A stretch of DNA of 45,267 bases from Pseudomonas sp. (GTDB taxonomy: Bacteria; Pseudomonadota; Gammaproteobacteria; Pseudomonadales; Pseudomonadaceae): assembly GCF_030150285.1 (NCBI RefSeq), contig NZ_JASLGE010000003.1:1-45267 (forward strand), given 5' to 3'. A program made the translations under genes and the position numbers. Positions within the stretch are counted from its first letter, which is position 1. Every line of letters begins with the position of its first letter. The notes beneath the pieces were generated by a model that saw only the letters and a list, made by a program, of their open reading frames with translations, was not told the DNA's origin and made no database searches. Of the stretch, positions 7,962-15,845 are shown one piece after another.

Positions 7962-9415
7962 AGGGGGAGGCTCTCAAAATTCTCCGGGAACTGGTCGGCG
8001 CTCAGGAGTAGCACCGGAACTTTGGCACGTATGGTTTGACCTTGTCGGTCAGCAACCACCAGATGCTCGACGCCCTCAAGGGAAACAGCGTCAATGGCTT
8101 TGGCGATGCGAACCAGGGCTACCAACTCCTCAAGCCCGCCTTGTATTGGGCGCAATTCGGCGATCTGAGCCAAGCTCAACGGCCCTTGGCTTTTCAGAAG
8201 TTCACGTATTGCTTCGGCTACCTCCTGAATCTTCACCGCCTCCAGACACTCAAGAATGGTGTCACTCACTCGGGTCTGGTTACTTTGCGCAACCACCTTA
8301 CTGGTATCCAGACTTGCCTGCGGATGCATCAATCGAATGCTCGATGGCGAGCTAACCGAGAGTGGCCCGCTGGCCACATGTACCTTCAGGGAGGTGCGTG
8401 GGCCAATGTCTCGATCCTTAAAGGTGACTGCCAGTTTTTCCAGTTGGCGCAACACTCGTTCGACTGCCCGGCGCTCGATCTGGGCACCCGCCTCGACAAA
8501 AGCCCTTAGACTTTCCTGGGTGCGACGACGTACCGAAATTACCCGCTGGCTTTCGCGACTCAACTCACGCACCAGATGAGTGAGAAAACGGATTTCTTGT
8601 AAGTTCAGGTGTGATCTGGCCGTTGGACGATCCAGAATTGACCGGATTTGCTCGCGAAATTCTACGCTACGGTTCTCGTCACAGAGGAGTCTGAAGAAAC
8701 CGTCAAACGCCTGACCAGCGTCTGTCTGCAAAAGTGCATCTTCATTATCCAGAAGATTCTGGATGACCAGGCCACGACCGCCTTCCGATTCGATCATCTG
8801 AACACGTATGCTCTGGTCAAGTTGACGGATGTCATCCTCAACCCGGCGAAAATCACCGGTTAGCCCGCAGGCCATCTGGTAGACACCGCGTATTCGCTCG
8901 CGCTGTTCGCCACTGGAGAGTTCGGGCACGATACCTGCCTCCAGCCGCATGACTTCTTCATTCAGCTCTGCCAACCGTTCACGCAGTACGAGTAAACGCT
9001 CTTCAGCACTCGGGTTAAGAGCGACGGCCAGGTCTCGTACAGCGTCTTGGACTTGACGCAAGTGGGTGGCCGATGTCGTGGCATCCCTGCTCTCAAGACC
9101 CTCGACAAATCGCAGCGCCTGATAAAAGGCGTCAGTACGGGTCAGTTGGTCATCATGCTCACGCATCCAGCCGGCATGAATCCAGTTGCGCAGGTGCGAG
9201 TTGGCGTTGTCTTGCATGCCATACACTTGCTGCCAAGTTGGCAACTCCGCCTCAAGCGCAGCTTTTGCTCTTGCGAACAACACCTCTTGCTCGTCAACAA
9301 ACAGGCTGTCGATGAACGCCAGGATAATCGGTGCCGAATCGGCACGCAGTAAGCGCCAGGCGGACTGCTCAACATGCAAACGACGATAACGCGCTTGCTT
9401 CTCGTACAAACTCAT
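7958..9415 (-). CDS. jetA: Wadjet protein JetA, kleisin-like (DUF3375) subunit
   Basis: 485 residues of the DUF3375 type, opening MSLYEKQARYRRLHVEQSAW. An N-terminal winged-helix-like region (about 1-100, with HLRNWIHAGWMREHDDQLTRT) is followed by long helices and a C-terminal winged-helix-like segment around 390-460. JetA is the kleisin (MukF-like) subunit that links the JetC heads and carries JetB. The first gene of the operon, it has a good ribosome site (AGAGAGGCGCT before ATG). DUF3375 plus DUF4194 plus an SbcC-like ATPase plus DUF3322/DUF2220 is, as I recall, the type I Wadjet combination; the type label is less certain than the system call. No internal stop or frame break is seen. Confidence 0.9.
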   Translation of the reverse strand: MSLYEKQARYRRLHVEQSAWRLLRADSAPIILAFIDSLFVDEQEVLFARAKAALEAELPTWQQVYGMQDNANSHLRNWIHAGWMREHDDQLTRTDAFYQALRFVEGLESRDATTSATHLRQVQDAVRDLAVALNPSAEERLLVLRERLAELNEEVMRLEAGIVPELSSGEQRERIRGVYQMACGLTGDFRRVEDDIRQLDQSIRVQMIESEGGRGLVIQNLLDNEDALLQTDAGQAFDGFFRLLCDENRSVEFREQIRSILDRPTARSHLNLQEIRFLTHLVRELSRESQRVISVRRRTQESLRAFVEAGAQIERRAVERVLRQLEKLAVTFKDRDIGPRTSLKVHVASGPLSVSSPSSIRLMHPQASLDTSKVVAQSNQTRVSDTILECLEAVKIQEVAEAIRELLKSQGPLSLAQIAELRPIQGGLEELVALVRIAKAIDAVSLEGVEHLVVADRQGQTIRAKVPVLLLSADQFPENFESLPL

Positions 9416-9691
9416 AGCGCCTCTCTAATCGGCAGCCCAGCAGCGGGTTTACAGGATTGATTGAGTCGCATCTCATGGCTTTTGACAGCCAACAAGGTGC
9501 TGCATTTTGAGTTTGAGCCACTCAATGACCTGTGACTATTTCCTTGAATTCCAGCACATATTGACCTAAAGAAAATATCAAGCTGTTTCATATTGATTCA
9601 AAGTCAAACCGTGAAAACGCAGATTTGCTCACGCACGTCATGACGCGGGGGGGAACGCCTTAAGCGTGTAGAGGCTGCCGGGAGCGGTGAA
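9416..9691. other. Upstream region of the jet operon
   Basis: The non-coding stretch before jetA, which continues past the terminator to 9749. The part at 9530-9620 is AT-rich and should hold the jet promoter. On the minus strand a TTGACT lies at 9607-9602, but no well-spaced TATAAT-like partner follows it, so I do not assign a promoter. Confidence 0.4.
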
Positions 9692-9718
9692 AGTAGCCGC
9701 CCCCCTTGGGCGGCTACT
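9692..9718 (-). terminator. Hairpin terminator after the GNAT-Rnk gene
   Basis: Perfect 11-bp arms (9692-9702 and 9708-9718, AGTAGCCGCCC and its complement) around a 5-base loop, 31 bases past the stop at 9750. On the minus strand it is followed by a short TTT. This should end the GNAT-Rnk transcript and insulate jetA. Confidence 0.65.
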
Positions 9719-9749
9719 GATATGGTGCCACTGCCGTAGGCTGCGGTCA

Positions 9750-10661
9750 TTACAGATGGAAATGGCCCGCAGCTTCAGGCTGGTAAAGCACTTTCCTGAT
9801 TTCAATCCGGCGGGTCCGATCAGAGATCCGCCAGTCGATGGCGTCCCCTTCCTGATAGCCCAGAATGGCGGCACCGATGTCGGAACATACGGAGTGCTTA
9901 CCGGCGCTGCTGTCCGCGTCTTCAGGGTAGACCAAGGCCACTTCGATTTCTTCGTCGTCCAGTTGCAGCAAGGCCCTGGAGTTCATCGTCACGACATTAC
10001 ACGCCACCTGCTGCGGCTTGACGACAATGGCGCGCTCAAGCTCATGCTCGAGTTCAACCACGGCGGGGCCTTGCTCAAGCATGATCAGGTGTTCGAGCCG
10101 GGCCTTGTCGATTTCTGTGATATAGATGCCCGTGGCGTCGCCCACGGTACCTTCGCGCAAAAGCTGGAGGTAGCGCCCCCCCGTCATGGCAAATGATTTC
10201 AATGTCGGCGTTTCGCTCTCAAGCTGAAAACCGCAGCGCAGAAAAACTTTCAGCGAGCGAGCGTTATCCGGGTGGATCTTGGCGATAAGCTTCTTGGCCC
10301 GCATATCGAGGAAGGCCAGTTTCATGCCTTCACGGATCGTGCGGGCACCCAGGTTGCGGCCCCATTTGTCGCTGTCTCCGATGACCAGAACGATCTCGCA
10401 ATGGCAGCCGGTCTTGATCAGACGGACAAAACCCACCGGGGTGTCATGCCGGTCATAGGCCATGAAAAATCGACCGCCCTGGTTAAATAGAGGGGTCAGG
10501 ATCGGCAATTGAGTCCGATCAATGACGTGCTCGATGGAGCGGGAAACATGACGTGAATCGCTCAGATAGCAGGTGACGCGCTCATCCTCCAACCAGTCCA
10601 TCAACGTCAGCGCGTGTGCCCGAGTGATTTCGGGGCACAGCGAAATGAAAGGCTTGTTCAT
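9750..10661 (-). CDS. GNAT acetyltransferase fused to Rnk/GreA-C-like domain
   Basis: 303 residues from the ATG at 10661 (MNKPFISLCPEITRAH); in-frame ATGs at 10697 and 10712 are possible, and no strong ribosome site settles it. Residues 1 to about 165 form a GNAT domain with the acetyl-CoA turn DKWGRNLGARTIREGM and a C-terminal IHPDNARSLKVFLRCGF. Residues about 195-290 resemble the C-terminal domain of Rnk (nucleoside diphosphate kinase regulator) and GreA/GreB: VVTMNSRALLQLDDEEIEVALVYPEDAD, then GAAILGYQEGDAIDW. Rnk-type domains bind RNA polymerase. A protein joining acetylation to an RNA-polymerase-binding domain could modify transcription-linked targets, but that is inference. It lies divergent from mesX and ends at a hairpin terminator. 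Confidence 0.85.
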   Translation of the reverse strand: MNKPFISLCPEITRAHALTLMDWLEDERVTCYLSDSRHVSRSIEHVIDRTQLPILTPLFNQGGRFFMAYDRHDTPVGFVRLIKTGCHCEIVLVIGDSDKWGRNLGARTIREGMKLAFLDMRAKKLIAKIHPDNARSLKVFLRCGFQLESETPTLKSFAMTGGRYLQLLREGTVGDATGIYITEIDKARLEHLIMLEQGPAVVELEHELERAIVVKPQQVACNVVTMNSRALLQLDDEEIEVALVYPEDADSSAGKHSVCSDIGAAILGYQEGDAIDWRISDRTRRIEIRKVLYQPEAAGHFHL

Positions 10662-10876
10662 CTTCACCACACTTATTTGTAAAGAATGAAAGCCCTTCAT
10701 GGCTATGGCCATGACGGTTCTTTCGGCAACCGGCTACTTTAAAACATTACGCGCGCTATGACGAACAGCCTGCGCCGTTTTCCTCTCTTTCACCCGACAT
10801 AACCCTCGCGCCAAGGGCCCACGAACGCCCATATTTGCCGGCCCACGCCGCATCATGAGCAGCGCTAACGATTTGC

Positions 10877-10920
10877 TGAAATCAATTCATTATCCCTTTG
10901 CCAAGGCCTCACCCTACAAT
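10877..10920 (+). promoter_or_regulatory. Candidate MetR box and -10 element for mesX
   Basis: TGAAATCAATTCA at 10877-10889 is an exact TGAA-N5-TTCA palindrome, the core of the MetR consensus. TACAAT at 10915-10920 is a good -10, with no good -35 at 17 bases, as expected for an activator-dependent promoter. The box centre would sit near -45. The mesX start is about 120 bases downstream. The rest of the region 10662-11040 shows no other element I can name; no riboswitch fold was recognised. Confidence 0.5.
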
Positions 10921-11040
10921 GCCCACCATCAAAAGATACTCTAAACAACACTGAGCAATAACCGGAAGGCAATAATTAAAAGCGCTGAAAGAGCAAGGGA
11001 ATGCTGTCGGCCTTTATTCAAGAAAAGGTGTCAAATCATC

Positions 11041-12024
11041 ATGAGCAAAGAATTTACATTCACCATTAAAAGCATTTGTTTTGATGAGCATTACCAGCCA
11101 TCAGACACTACGCGAATCACCACGAATTTTGCCAACCTGGCCAGAGGGAACAGTCGCCAGCAGAATTTGCGCAATACCTTGATGATGATTGATAACCGCT
11201 TTAATACTTTGGCACACTGGGATAATCCCAAGGGCGACCGTTACACGGTTGAGCTTGAAATCATTTCCGTGTCAATGAATATTGAAGCCGAAACCAATGA
11301 CAACGCCCTGCCCTTGATTGAAATCCTGAAAGCCAACATTCTGGATCGCACCACCAACACGCGCATCGAGGGTATTGTCGGTAATAATTTTTCCTCTTAC
11401 GTGAGGGATTATGATTTCAGCGTAGTGTTGCTGGGGCACAACAAAGATCAGTCTGAATTCAGTATTCCCGATAACTTTGGGGACCTGCATGGAAACCTGT
11501 TCAAGTGCTTTGTGAACTCCAGTACCTATAAACAGCATTTTAACAAGGCACCGGTCATATGCTTGAGTGTATCGAGCAGCAGGACGTACCACCGAACGGA
11601 AAATCAGCACCCCGTGCTGGGGTTTGAGTATCAGCAGGATGAGTACTCTTTGACGGATGAGTATTTCCGGAAAATGGGCTTAAAAGCTCGCTATTTCATG
11701 CCTTCGAACAGTGTTGCACCGTTGGCGTTTTATTTTTCTGGCGACTTGCTGGCTGACTACACGGACCTTGAACTGATCAGCACGATCAGCACGATGGATA
11801 CGTTCCAGAAGATTTACCGGCCCGAGATTTACAACGCGAACTCTGCCGCTGGCATAGCGTATCAACCCAGCCTGAACCACCAGGATTACTCGTTAACGCG
11901 TATTGTTTATGACCGTGAAGAACGCGGCCGGTTAGCAATTGAACAGGGCAAGTTTGTCGAGGACCACTTCATCAAACCCTACCAGCATATTCTTGAGCAA
12001 TGGTCTGCCCACTGCGCGCTCTGA
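11041..12024 (+). CDS. mesX: MesX (DUF1852), partner of methionine synthase MesD
   Basis: 327 residues of the DUF1852 family, opening MSKEFTFTIKSICFDEHYQP and containing NFANLARGNSRQQNLRNTL. DUF1852 (MesX) was shown genetically to be required, together with oxygen, for the activity of the short methionine synthase MesD; its chemistry was not defined in the work I recall. The protein is soluble-looking, without signal peptide or membrane segment. It is followed after 24 bases by mesD and then by a flavin reductase gene, so it is the first gene of a three-gene operon. An AAGGTG ribosome site lies upstream. The flavin reductase neighbour suggests MesX may use reduced flavin and oxygen to make the one-carbon donor; this is my inference. 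Confidence 0.88.
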   Translation: MSKEFTFTIKSICFDEHYQPSDTTRITTNFANLARGNSRQQNLRNTLMMIDNRFNTLAHWDNPKGDRYTVELEIISVSMNIEAETNDNALPLIEILKANILDRTTNTRIEGIVGNNFSSYVRDYDFSVVLLGHNKDQSEFSIPDNFGDLHGNLFKCFVNSSTYKQHFNKAPVICLSVSSSRTYHRTENQHPVLGFEYQQDEYSLTDEYFRKMGLKARYFMPSNSVAPLAFYFSGDLLADYTDLELISTISTMDTFQKIYRPEIYNANSAAGIAYQPSLNHQDYSLTRIVYDREERGRLAIEQGKFVEDHFIKPYQHILEQWSAHCAL

Positions 12025-12048
12025 TGTAGTTAAAACAAGGTTTTTATT

Positions 12049-13080
12049 ATGAAAAAGTTATTACCCACGTCCACGGCTGGCAGCTTGCCCAAGCCTTCCT
12101 GGCTTGCTGAACCGGAAACACTATGGTCACCCTGGAAGTTGCACGATGATGAGCTGACCGAAGGCAAACAGGATGCCTTGCGTTTGGCGCTGCAAGAACA
12201 GCAACAGGCCGGCATCGATATCGTCAGTGACGGTGAACAAACACGCCAGCATTTCGTCACAACCTTTATTGAACACCTCAGCGGCGTTGATTTTTCGAAA
12301 CGTGAGACGGTGAGAATTCGTGACCGTTATGACGCCAGCGTACCGACTGTTGTCGGTGCTGTGGCCCGGCAAAAGCCGGTGTTTGTCGAGGACGCCAAAT
12401 TTCTGCGTCAGCTCACCAACCAACCCATAAAGTGGGCGTTGCCAGGCCCAATGACCATGATCGACACGCTGTATGACAACCATTACAAGAGTCGCGAAAA
12501 GCTGGCGTGGGAGTTCGCCAAGATCCTTAACCAGGAAGCCAGAGAGTTAGAAGCTGCAGGTGTCGATATCATTCAATTCGACGAACCCGCCTTTAACGTG
12601 TTCTTTGATGAGGTCAATGATTGGGGAGTGGCCACCCTGGAAAGGGCCATTGAAGGCCTTAAATGTGAGACGGCCGTGCATATTTGCTATGGCTATGGCA
12701 TCAAAGCCAATACCGACTGGAAAAAAACCTTGGGGTCCGAGTGGCGGCAATATGAGGAAGCCTTCCCCAAGCTGCAGAAATCCAGCATCGACATCGTTTC
12801 ACTGGAATGCCACAACTCGCATGTTCCCATGGAACTGATTGAGCTGATTCGCGGTAAAAAAGTCATGGTAGGTGCCATTGATGTGGCAAACCACACCATT
12901 GAAACACCTGAGGAAGTTGCCAATACCCTGCGCAAGGCGCTTCAGTTTGTCGACGCCGACAAACTCTACCCTTGCACCAACTGTGGCATGGCCCCACTAC
13001 CGCGCTCTGTAGCCCGAGGCAAACTGAATGCGTTAAGTGCTGGAGCAGATATCGTCCGGCGCGAACTCTTGAACCCGTAA
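12049..13080 (+). CDS. mesD: Core methionine synthase MesD
   Basis: 343 residues, corresponding only to the catalytic C-terminal barrel of MetE and lacking MetE's N-terminal folate-binding half. The zinc and homocysteine ligands can be matched to MetE: His211 and Cys213 in VHICYGYG, Glu253 in IVSLECHNS and Cys312 in TNCGMAPLP. The substrate-barrel motif IIQFDEPAF is at 174-182. MesD transfers a methyl group to homocysteine without 5-methyltetrahydrofolate or cobalamin and depends on MesX and oxygen. Distinction from MetE-C fragments rests on the adjacency to mesX and the complete, compact length. It starts 24 bases after mesX and ends 13 bases before the flavin reductase. Misannotation as 'MetE family, 5-methyltetrahydropteroyltriglutamate' is likely in automatic pipelines. 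Confidence 0.9.
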   Translation: MKKLLPTSTAGSLPKPSWLAEPETLWSPWKLHDDELTEGKQDALRLALQEQQQAGIDIVSDGEQTRQHFVTTFIEHLSGVDFSKRETVRIRDRYDASVPTVVGAVARQKPVFVEDAKFLRQLTNQPIKWALPGPMTMIDTLYDNHYKSREKLAWEFAKILNQEARELEAAGVDIIQFDEPAFNVFFDEVNDWGVATLERAIEGLKCETAVHICYGYGIKANTDWKKTLGSEWRQYEEAFPKLQKSSIDIVSLECHNSHVPMELIELIRGKKVMVGAIDVANHTIETPEEVANTLRKALQFVDADKLYPCTNCGMAPLPRSVARGKLNALSAGADIVRRELLNP

Positions 13081-13093
13081 TGCAGGATCTACC

Positions 13094-13603
13094 ATGTCAC
13101 TTTCCAGTCCTGCTATCGAGCCATTGAGCTTTCGCGAAGCGCTCGGGCACTACGCATCCGGCATCACGGTGATTACCACGCACATTGACGGCGAGCCGAT
13201 TGGCTTCACTTGCCAGTCGTTCTATAGCGTTTCGATGAGCCCGCCGCTGGTGTCATTCAGTGTAATGGCCACCTCGGCCAGCTACCCCAGGATACGTCAG
13301 GCAGGTCGATTCGCAGTCAACATACTGTCGGCTGAGCAAGCCCGAATCTCCAATCAGTTCGCCCGACGTGGCACGAACAAGTGGCATGGCGTTGAATGGC
13401 AGCACTCTGCGCTGGGTAACCCGATCATCGCTGACAGCTTGCATTGGCTCGATTGTGAGATCCACGCTGAATACGCTGCGGGCGACCATCTGATTGTCAT
13501 AGGGGAAGTGAAAGCGTTAAACCTGCAAGACGCGGCTGCCACCCAGCCGTTGCTCTACTTCAAGGGGCAATACTGCGACATTGCTGCCCGCCACACCGTT
13601 TAG
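13094..13603 (+). CDS. Flavin reductase family protein linked to MesX/MesD
   Basis: 169 residues of the flavin reductase/HpaC-like fold. FREALGHYASGITVITTHIDGEPIG without its last residues is the typical N-terminal strand and turn; GFTCQSFYSVSMSPPLVSF is the FMN-binding S-x-x-S-x-PPL-x-x-F motif (about residues 36-54), and GRFAVNILSAEQ follows. Such enzymes use NAD(P)H to reduce FMN or FAD, which diffuses to a partner monooxygenase. It starts 13 bases after mesD with an AGGAT ribosome site, so it is co-transcribed with mesX and mesD. I infer that it supplies reduced flavin to MesX. The reading frame ends within a tract that is the first, partial unit of an 8-base tandem repeat. Confidence 0.86.
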   Translation: MSLSSPAIEPLSFREALGHYASGITVITTHIDGEPIGFTCQSFYSVSMSPPLVSFSVMATSASYPRIRQAGRFAVNILSAEQARISNQFARRGTNKWHGVEWQHSALGNPIIADSLHWLDCEIHAEYAAGDHLIVIGEVKALNLQDAAATQPLLYFKGQYCDIAARHTV

Positions 13604-13635
13604 CCCTTTAGCCCTTTAGCCCTTTAGCCCTTTAG
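13604..13635. repeat. Four tandem copies of CCCTTTAG
   Basis: Exact 8-base units at 13604, 13612, 13620 and 13628, directly after the TAG stop of the flavin reductase gene, whose last six bases (GTTTAG) form a partial fifth unit. Each unit carries TAG, and the 8-base period places stops in all three frames. It probably arose by slipped-strand expansion. Confidence 0.9.
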
Positions 13636-13644
13636 CCGACGATG

Positions 13645-13670
13645 ACCGGAACACTTCACGGTGTTCCGGT
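13645..13670. terminator. Hairpin between convergent genes
   Basis: Perfect 10-bp arms ACCGGAACAC and its complement (13645-13654 and 13661-13670) around TTCACG, between the mes operon and the convergent small membrane gene ending at 13686. No T tract follows on either strand, so termination efficiency is uncertain. Confidence 0.5.
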
Positions 13671-13685
13671 TGGGTGCATGGGCGA

Positions 13686-13994
13686 TTATGAATCTTTTCG
13701 CAGGGTGGCCTTGTAAGCCGCTGATACAGAGACCCACGCCATTGCAAGGGCTCCGATGCAGATGGGGCCGGCTTGATCGTACAACACGCCCAGTTCGGCA
13801 GGCTGCGATCGGTAAGTTACCCATATCAGGGAAACCGCCGCCACGACCCCAAAGCAGGAGGCTGTGATGGTCATGCCTTGAACCAAGTCCGGTGTGTTCT
13901 TGTTCTTGAAGCAGAGGCCAAAATAGAGTGCCAGAAAAAACCCTGACGAAATGATTGACCAGCCAAGGCTGCTAACCTTTGTTAATTCATCCAT
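13686..13994 (-). CDS. Small membrane protein of unknown function (102 aa)
   Basis: Not recognised. Three hydrophobic stretches are visible: about residues 10-30 (LGWSIISSGFFLALYFGLCF), 40-61 (around MTITASCFGVVAAVSLIWV) and 76-94 (ICIGALAMAWVSVSAAY). That suggests three membrane helices with short polar loops and a basic C-terminus (KATLRKDS). There is an AAGGAAC ribosome site somewhat far upstream. It follows the 62-residue membrane-protein gene on the same strand after 27 bases, so both may be one transcript. Coding status rests on the regular hydrophobic pattern and the sensible start; function is unknown. Confidence 0.6.
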   Translation of the reverse strand: MDELTKVSSLGWSIISSGFFLALYFGLCFKNKNTPDLVQGMTITASCFGVVAAVSLIWVTYRSQPAELGVLYDQAGPICIGALAMAWVSVSAAYKATLRKDS

Positions 13995-14021
13995 GGTGCG
14001 ACGACAGTTCCTTAGAGCAAC

Positions 14022-14210
14022 CTAGGCTCGTCGAGTTGCCATTAGGCCTACGGCAATGCCAAGCAAAGCGCCAACGATGACGCTGCCTGTACCAGGGTGA
14101 ATCATGTTGGCAGCAGCGGCACAACCAATGGTAGTTGCAATCATGGTCACGTCCATCGCCCGGCCAAAGGCTTTGCGCCCCGCCGAAGATTTCTTGAATG
14201 TACGTTTCAT
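14022..14210 (-). CDS. Glycine-rich small membrane protein (62 aa)
   Basis: Not recognised. A basic N-terminus (MKRTFKKSSAGRKAFGRAMD) leads into two short hydrophobic segments, about residues 21-35 (VTMIATTIGCAAAAN) and 42-58 (GSVIVGALLGIAVGLMA), ending ATRRA. The second segment is small-residue-rich, like glycine-zipper helices. A near-consensus ribosome site (GGAGGTGAT) abuts the ATG, strong support for translation despite the size. Possible roles range from an inner-membrane accessory peptide to a hydrophobic toxin; nothing here decides. It heads a possible two-gene unit with the 102-residue membrane protein. Confidence 0.65.
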   Translation of the reverse strand: MKRTFKKSSAGRKAFGRAMDVTMIATTIGCAAAANMIHPGTGSVIVGALLGIAVGLMATRRA

Positions 14211-14324
14211 ATCACCTCCAGGCCGACCGGCTTACGATCAATGATGTTTAACCGCCGTTACGCGTAACGGACACTGCATTCACTATACACCGAAAGGCCA
14301 CAGCGTGCCTGCTGGGTTTGCCCC

Positions 14325-15803
14325 CTAGCGCTCTTTGCTGCGCGGGCGGATGCTCAGGTAAGCCTGGTGCAGCCGCTTCACCGCCGCACCGATATCCGCC
14401 TGGTTCAACGCACCATAACCCAGGACAAAACCGTCTTCAAAGGGCCCGACGGCATGGTTGAACGCCCCGAGGCGTCGCAACAGCACATCGTGCCGGGCAG
14501 CCTCGGCTTGCAGGTGATCCAGGTCGATGCGCTCGCGAAAGCGCAAGGTCAAATGCAGCCCGGCAAAGCCGCCGCTCAGGTAAATGGTGTCGCCAAACGC
14601 TTCCATCAGGCATTTGCGCAGTTCGGCCTGGCGGGCGGCATACAGGGGGCGCACATTGATCAGGTGACGGGTCAGATGGCCGTCGTTGATAAAGTCCGCC
14701 AGCGCCGCCTGCAACGGCAAATGGCCCGGGCGGTACAGGCTGAGCAAGCCGCGCACCATGGACTCGCTGATTGACGCGGGCACCACCATGTAGCTCATGC
14801 GCAACCCCGGGTACATGACCTTGCTGAACGTGCCCAGGTAAATCACCCGCCCCGCCCGGTCGTCACCTTGCAAGGATGGAGACGGTGCCATGTCGTAGCG
14901 CAGCTCGCTGTCGTAATCGTCTTCGACAATCCAGAAATTTCGCCGTTCTGCCTCTTGCAGCAGGCGCGCACGGCGGGCGCTGGACAATATGCTGCCCATC
15001 GGAAATTGATGCGACGGGGTCACGAACACCAGCTTGGGGTTCATCGCAAAATGCTCGTCCTCCATGACAATGCCTTCCTGGTCCACCGGCACGGTAATGG
15101 ACCGAACCCCCAAGGATTTGGACATCATCGCCCCGGCCCAATGTGACGGGTTTTCGATGCACACCTGATCGTTCAGGTCGGTCAACAGCCGCAGTATCAG
15201 GTCCAGCGACTGCTGCGTGCCCATGGTCACCAGCACTTGGTCGGGGCCACAGCGCACGCCGCGCGCCACCCGTAAATAGTCGGCCAAGGCCCGGCGCAAC
15301 GGCAGGTAGCCGCCGCCATTGGCATAGCCGCTGAGTTGCGACAGGTTCTTGCCCAGGTACCGGGTTTGCAGGCGTTGCCACACCGTATAGGGAAACGCGG
15401 ACACGTCCGGCACCCCCGGCAAAAATGCGCCTTCACGCTCCTGTAGCCCGACGGCACCGCTCAGAATCAGACGGCCACGCAGCGAGATCTCATCCGGGGC
15501 AACCCCTTGGCCGGTCGTGACCGTGGACCGCATGGGCGGCCGTTCCACCACAAACGTGCCGCTGCCGACACTGCCCACCAGGTAACCGTCGGCGGTCAGC
15601 ATGTCGAAGGCGGCCATGATGGTGATACGCGAAACACTCAACTGGGTCGCGAGGCTGCGGCTCGATGGCAGCCGCGACGAAGGCCGCAAGGTGCCCTCCT
15701 CGATCAACTCCCGCAAATGCCGATACAACTGTTGCTGCAAGGAGATGGCCGAGCGTCTGTCCAACTGATCCTGGATCCGCTCGCCAATCAACGACGCTGA
15801 CAT
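14325..15803 (-). CDS. MocR/GabR-type PLP-binding transcriptional regulator
   Basis: 492 residues. An N-terminal GntR winged helix (about 20-88: LQQQLYRHLRELIEEG, then LPSSRSLATQLSVSRIT) is joined by a linker to a fold-type I aminotransferase-like domain. The PLP-binding lysine is Lys328 in GTFSKVMYPGLR, and the pyridine-pairing aspartate lies in VEDDYDSE near 295. MocR proteins sense PLP adducts of amino compounds and control transport and aminotransferase genes. It is encoded last after an amino-acid ABC transporter, with a strong hairpin in between, and a divergent aminotransferase lies beyond the transporter. The likely targets are the repeats at 19052-19192. The effector is probably an amino acid or omega-amino acid; its identity is unknown. 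Confidence 0.9.
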   Translation of the reverse strand: MSASLIGERIQDQLDRRSAISLQQQLYRHLRELIEEGTLRPSSRLPSSRSLATQLSVSRITIMAAFDMLTADGYLVGSVGSGTFVVERPPMRSTVTTGQGVAPDEISLRGRLILSGAVGLQEREGAFLPGVPDVSAFPYTVWQRLQTRYLGKNLSQLSGYANGGGYLPLRRALADYLRVARGVRCGPDQVLVTMGTQQSLDLILRLLTDLNDQVCIENPSHWAGAMMSKSLGVRSITVPVDQEGIVMEDEHFAMNPKLVFVTPSHQFPMGSILSSARRARLLQEAERRNFWIVEDDYDSELRYDMAPSPSLQGDDRAGRVIYLGTFSKVMYPGLRMSYMVVPASISESMVRGLLSLYRPGHLPLQAALADFINDGHLTRHLINVRPLYAARQAELRKCLMEAFGDTIYLSGGFAGLHLTLRFRERIDLDHLQAEAARHDVLLRRLGAFNHAVGPFEDGFVLGYGALNQADIGAAVKRLHQAYLSIRPRSKER

Positions 15804-15845
15804 TCAAACCTCGCTTAAAGCGCTGGCGCTCGACAATAAAACAGG

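Noticed and set aside
10713..11040. Possible cobalamin or SAM riboswitch upstream of mesX
   Set aside because: Methionine genes often carry one, but I could not recognise a B12-box or SAM-box core. A MetR-type site explains the region better.
12049..13080. Truncated metE pseudogene
   Set aside because: The length, intact zinc ligands, own start and ribosome site, and adjacency to DUF1852 identify a complete MesD rather than a fragment of MetE.
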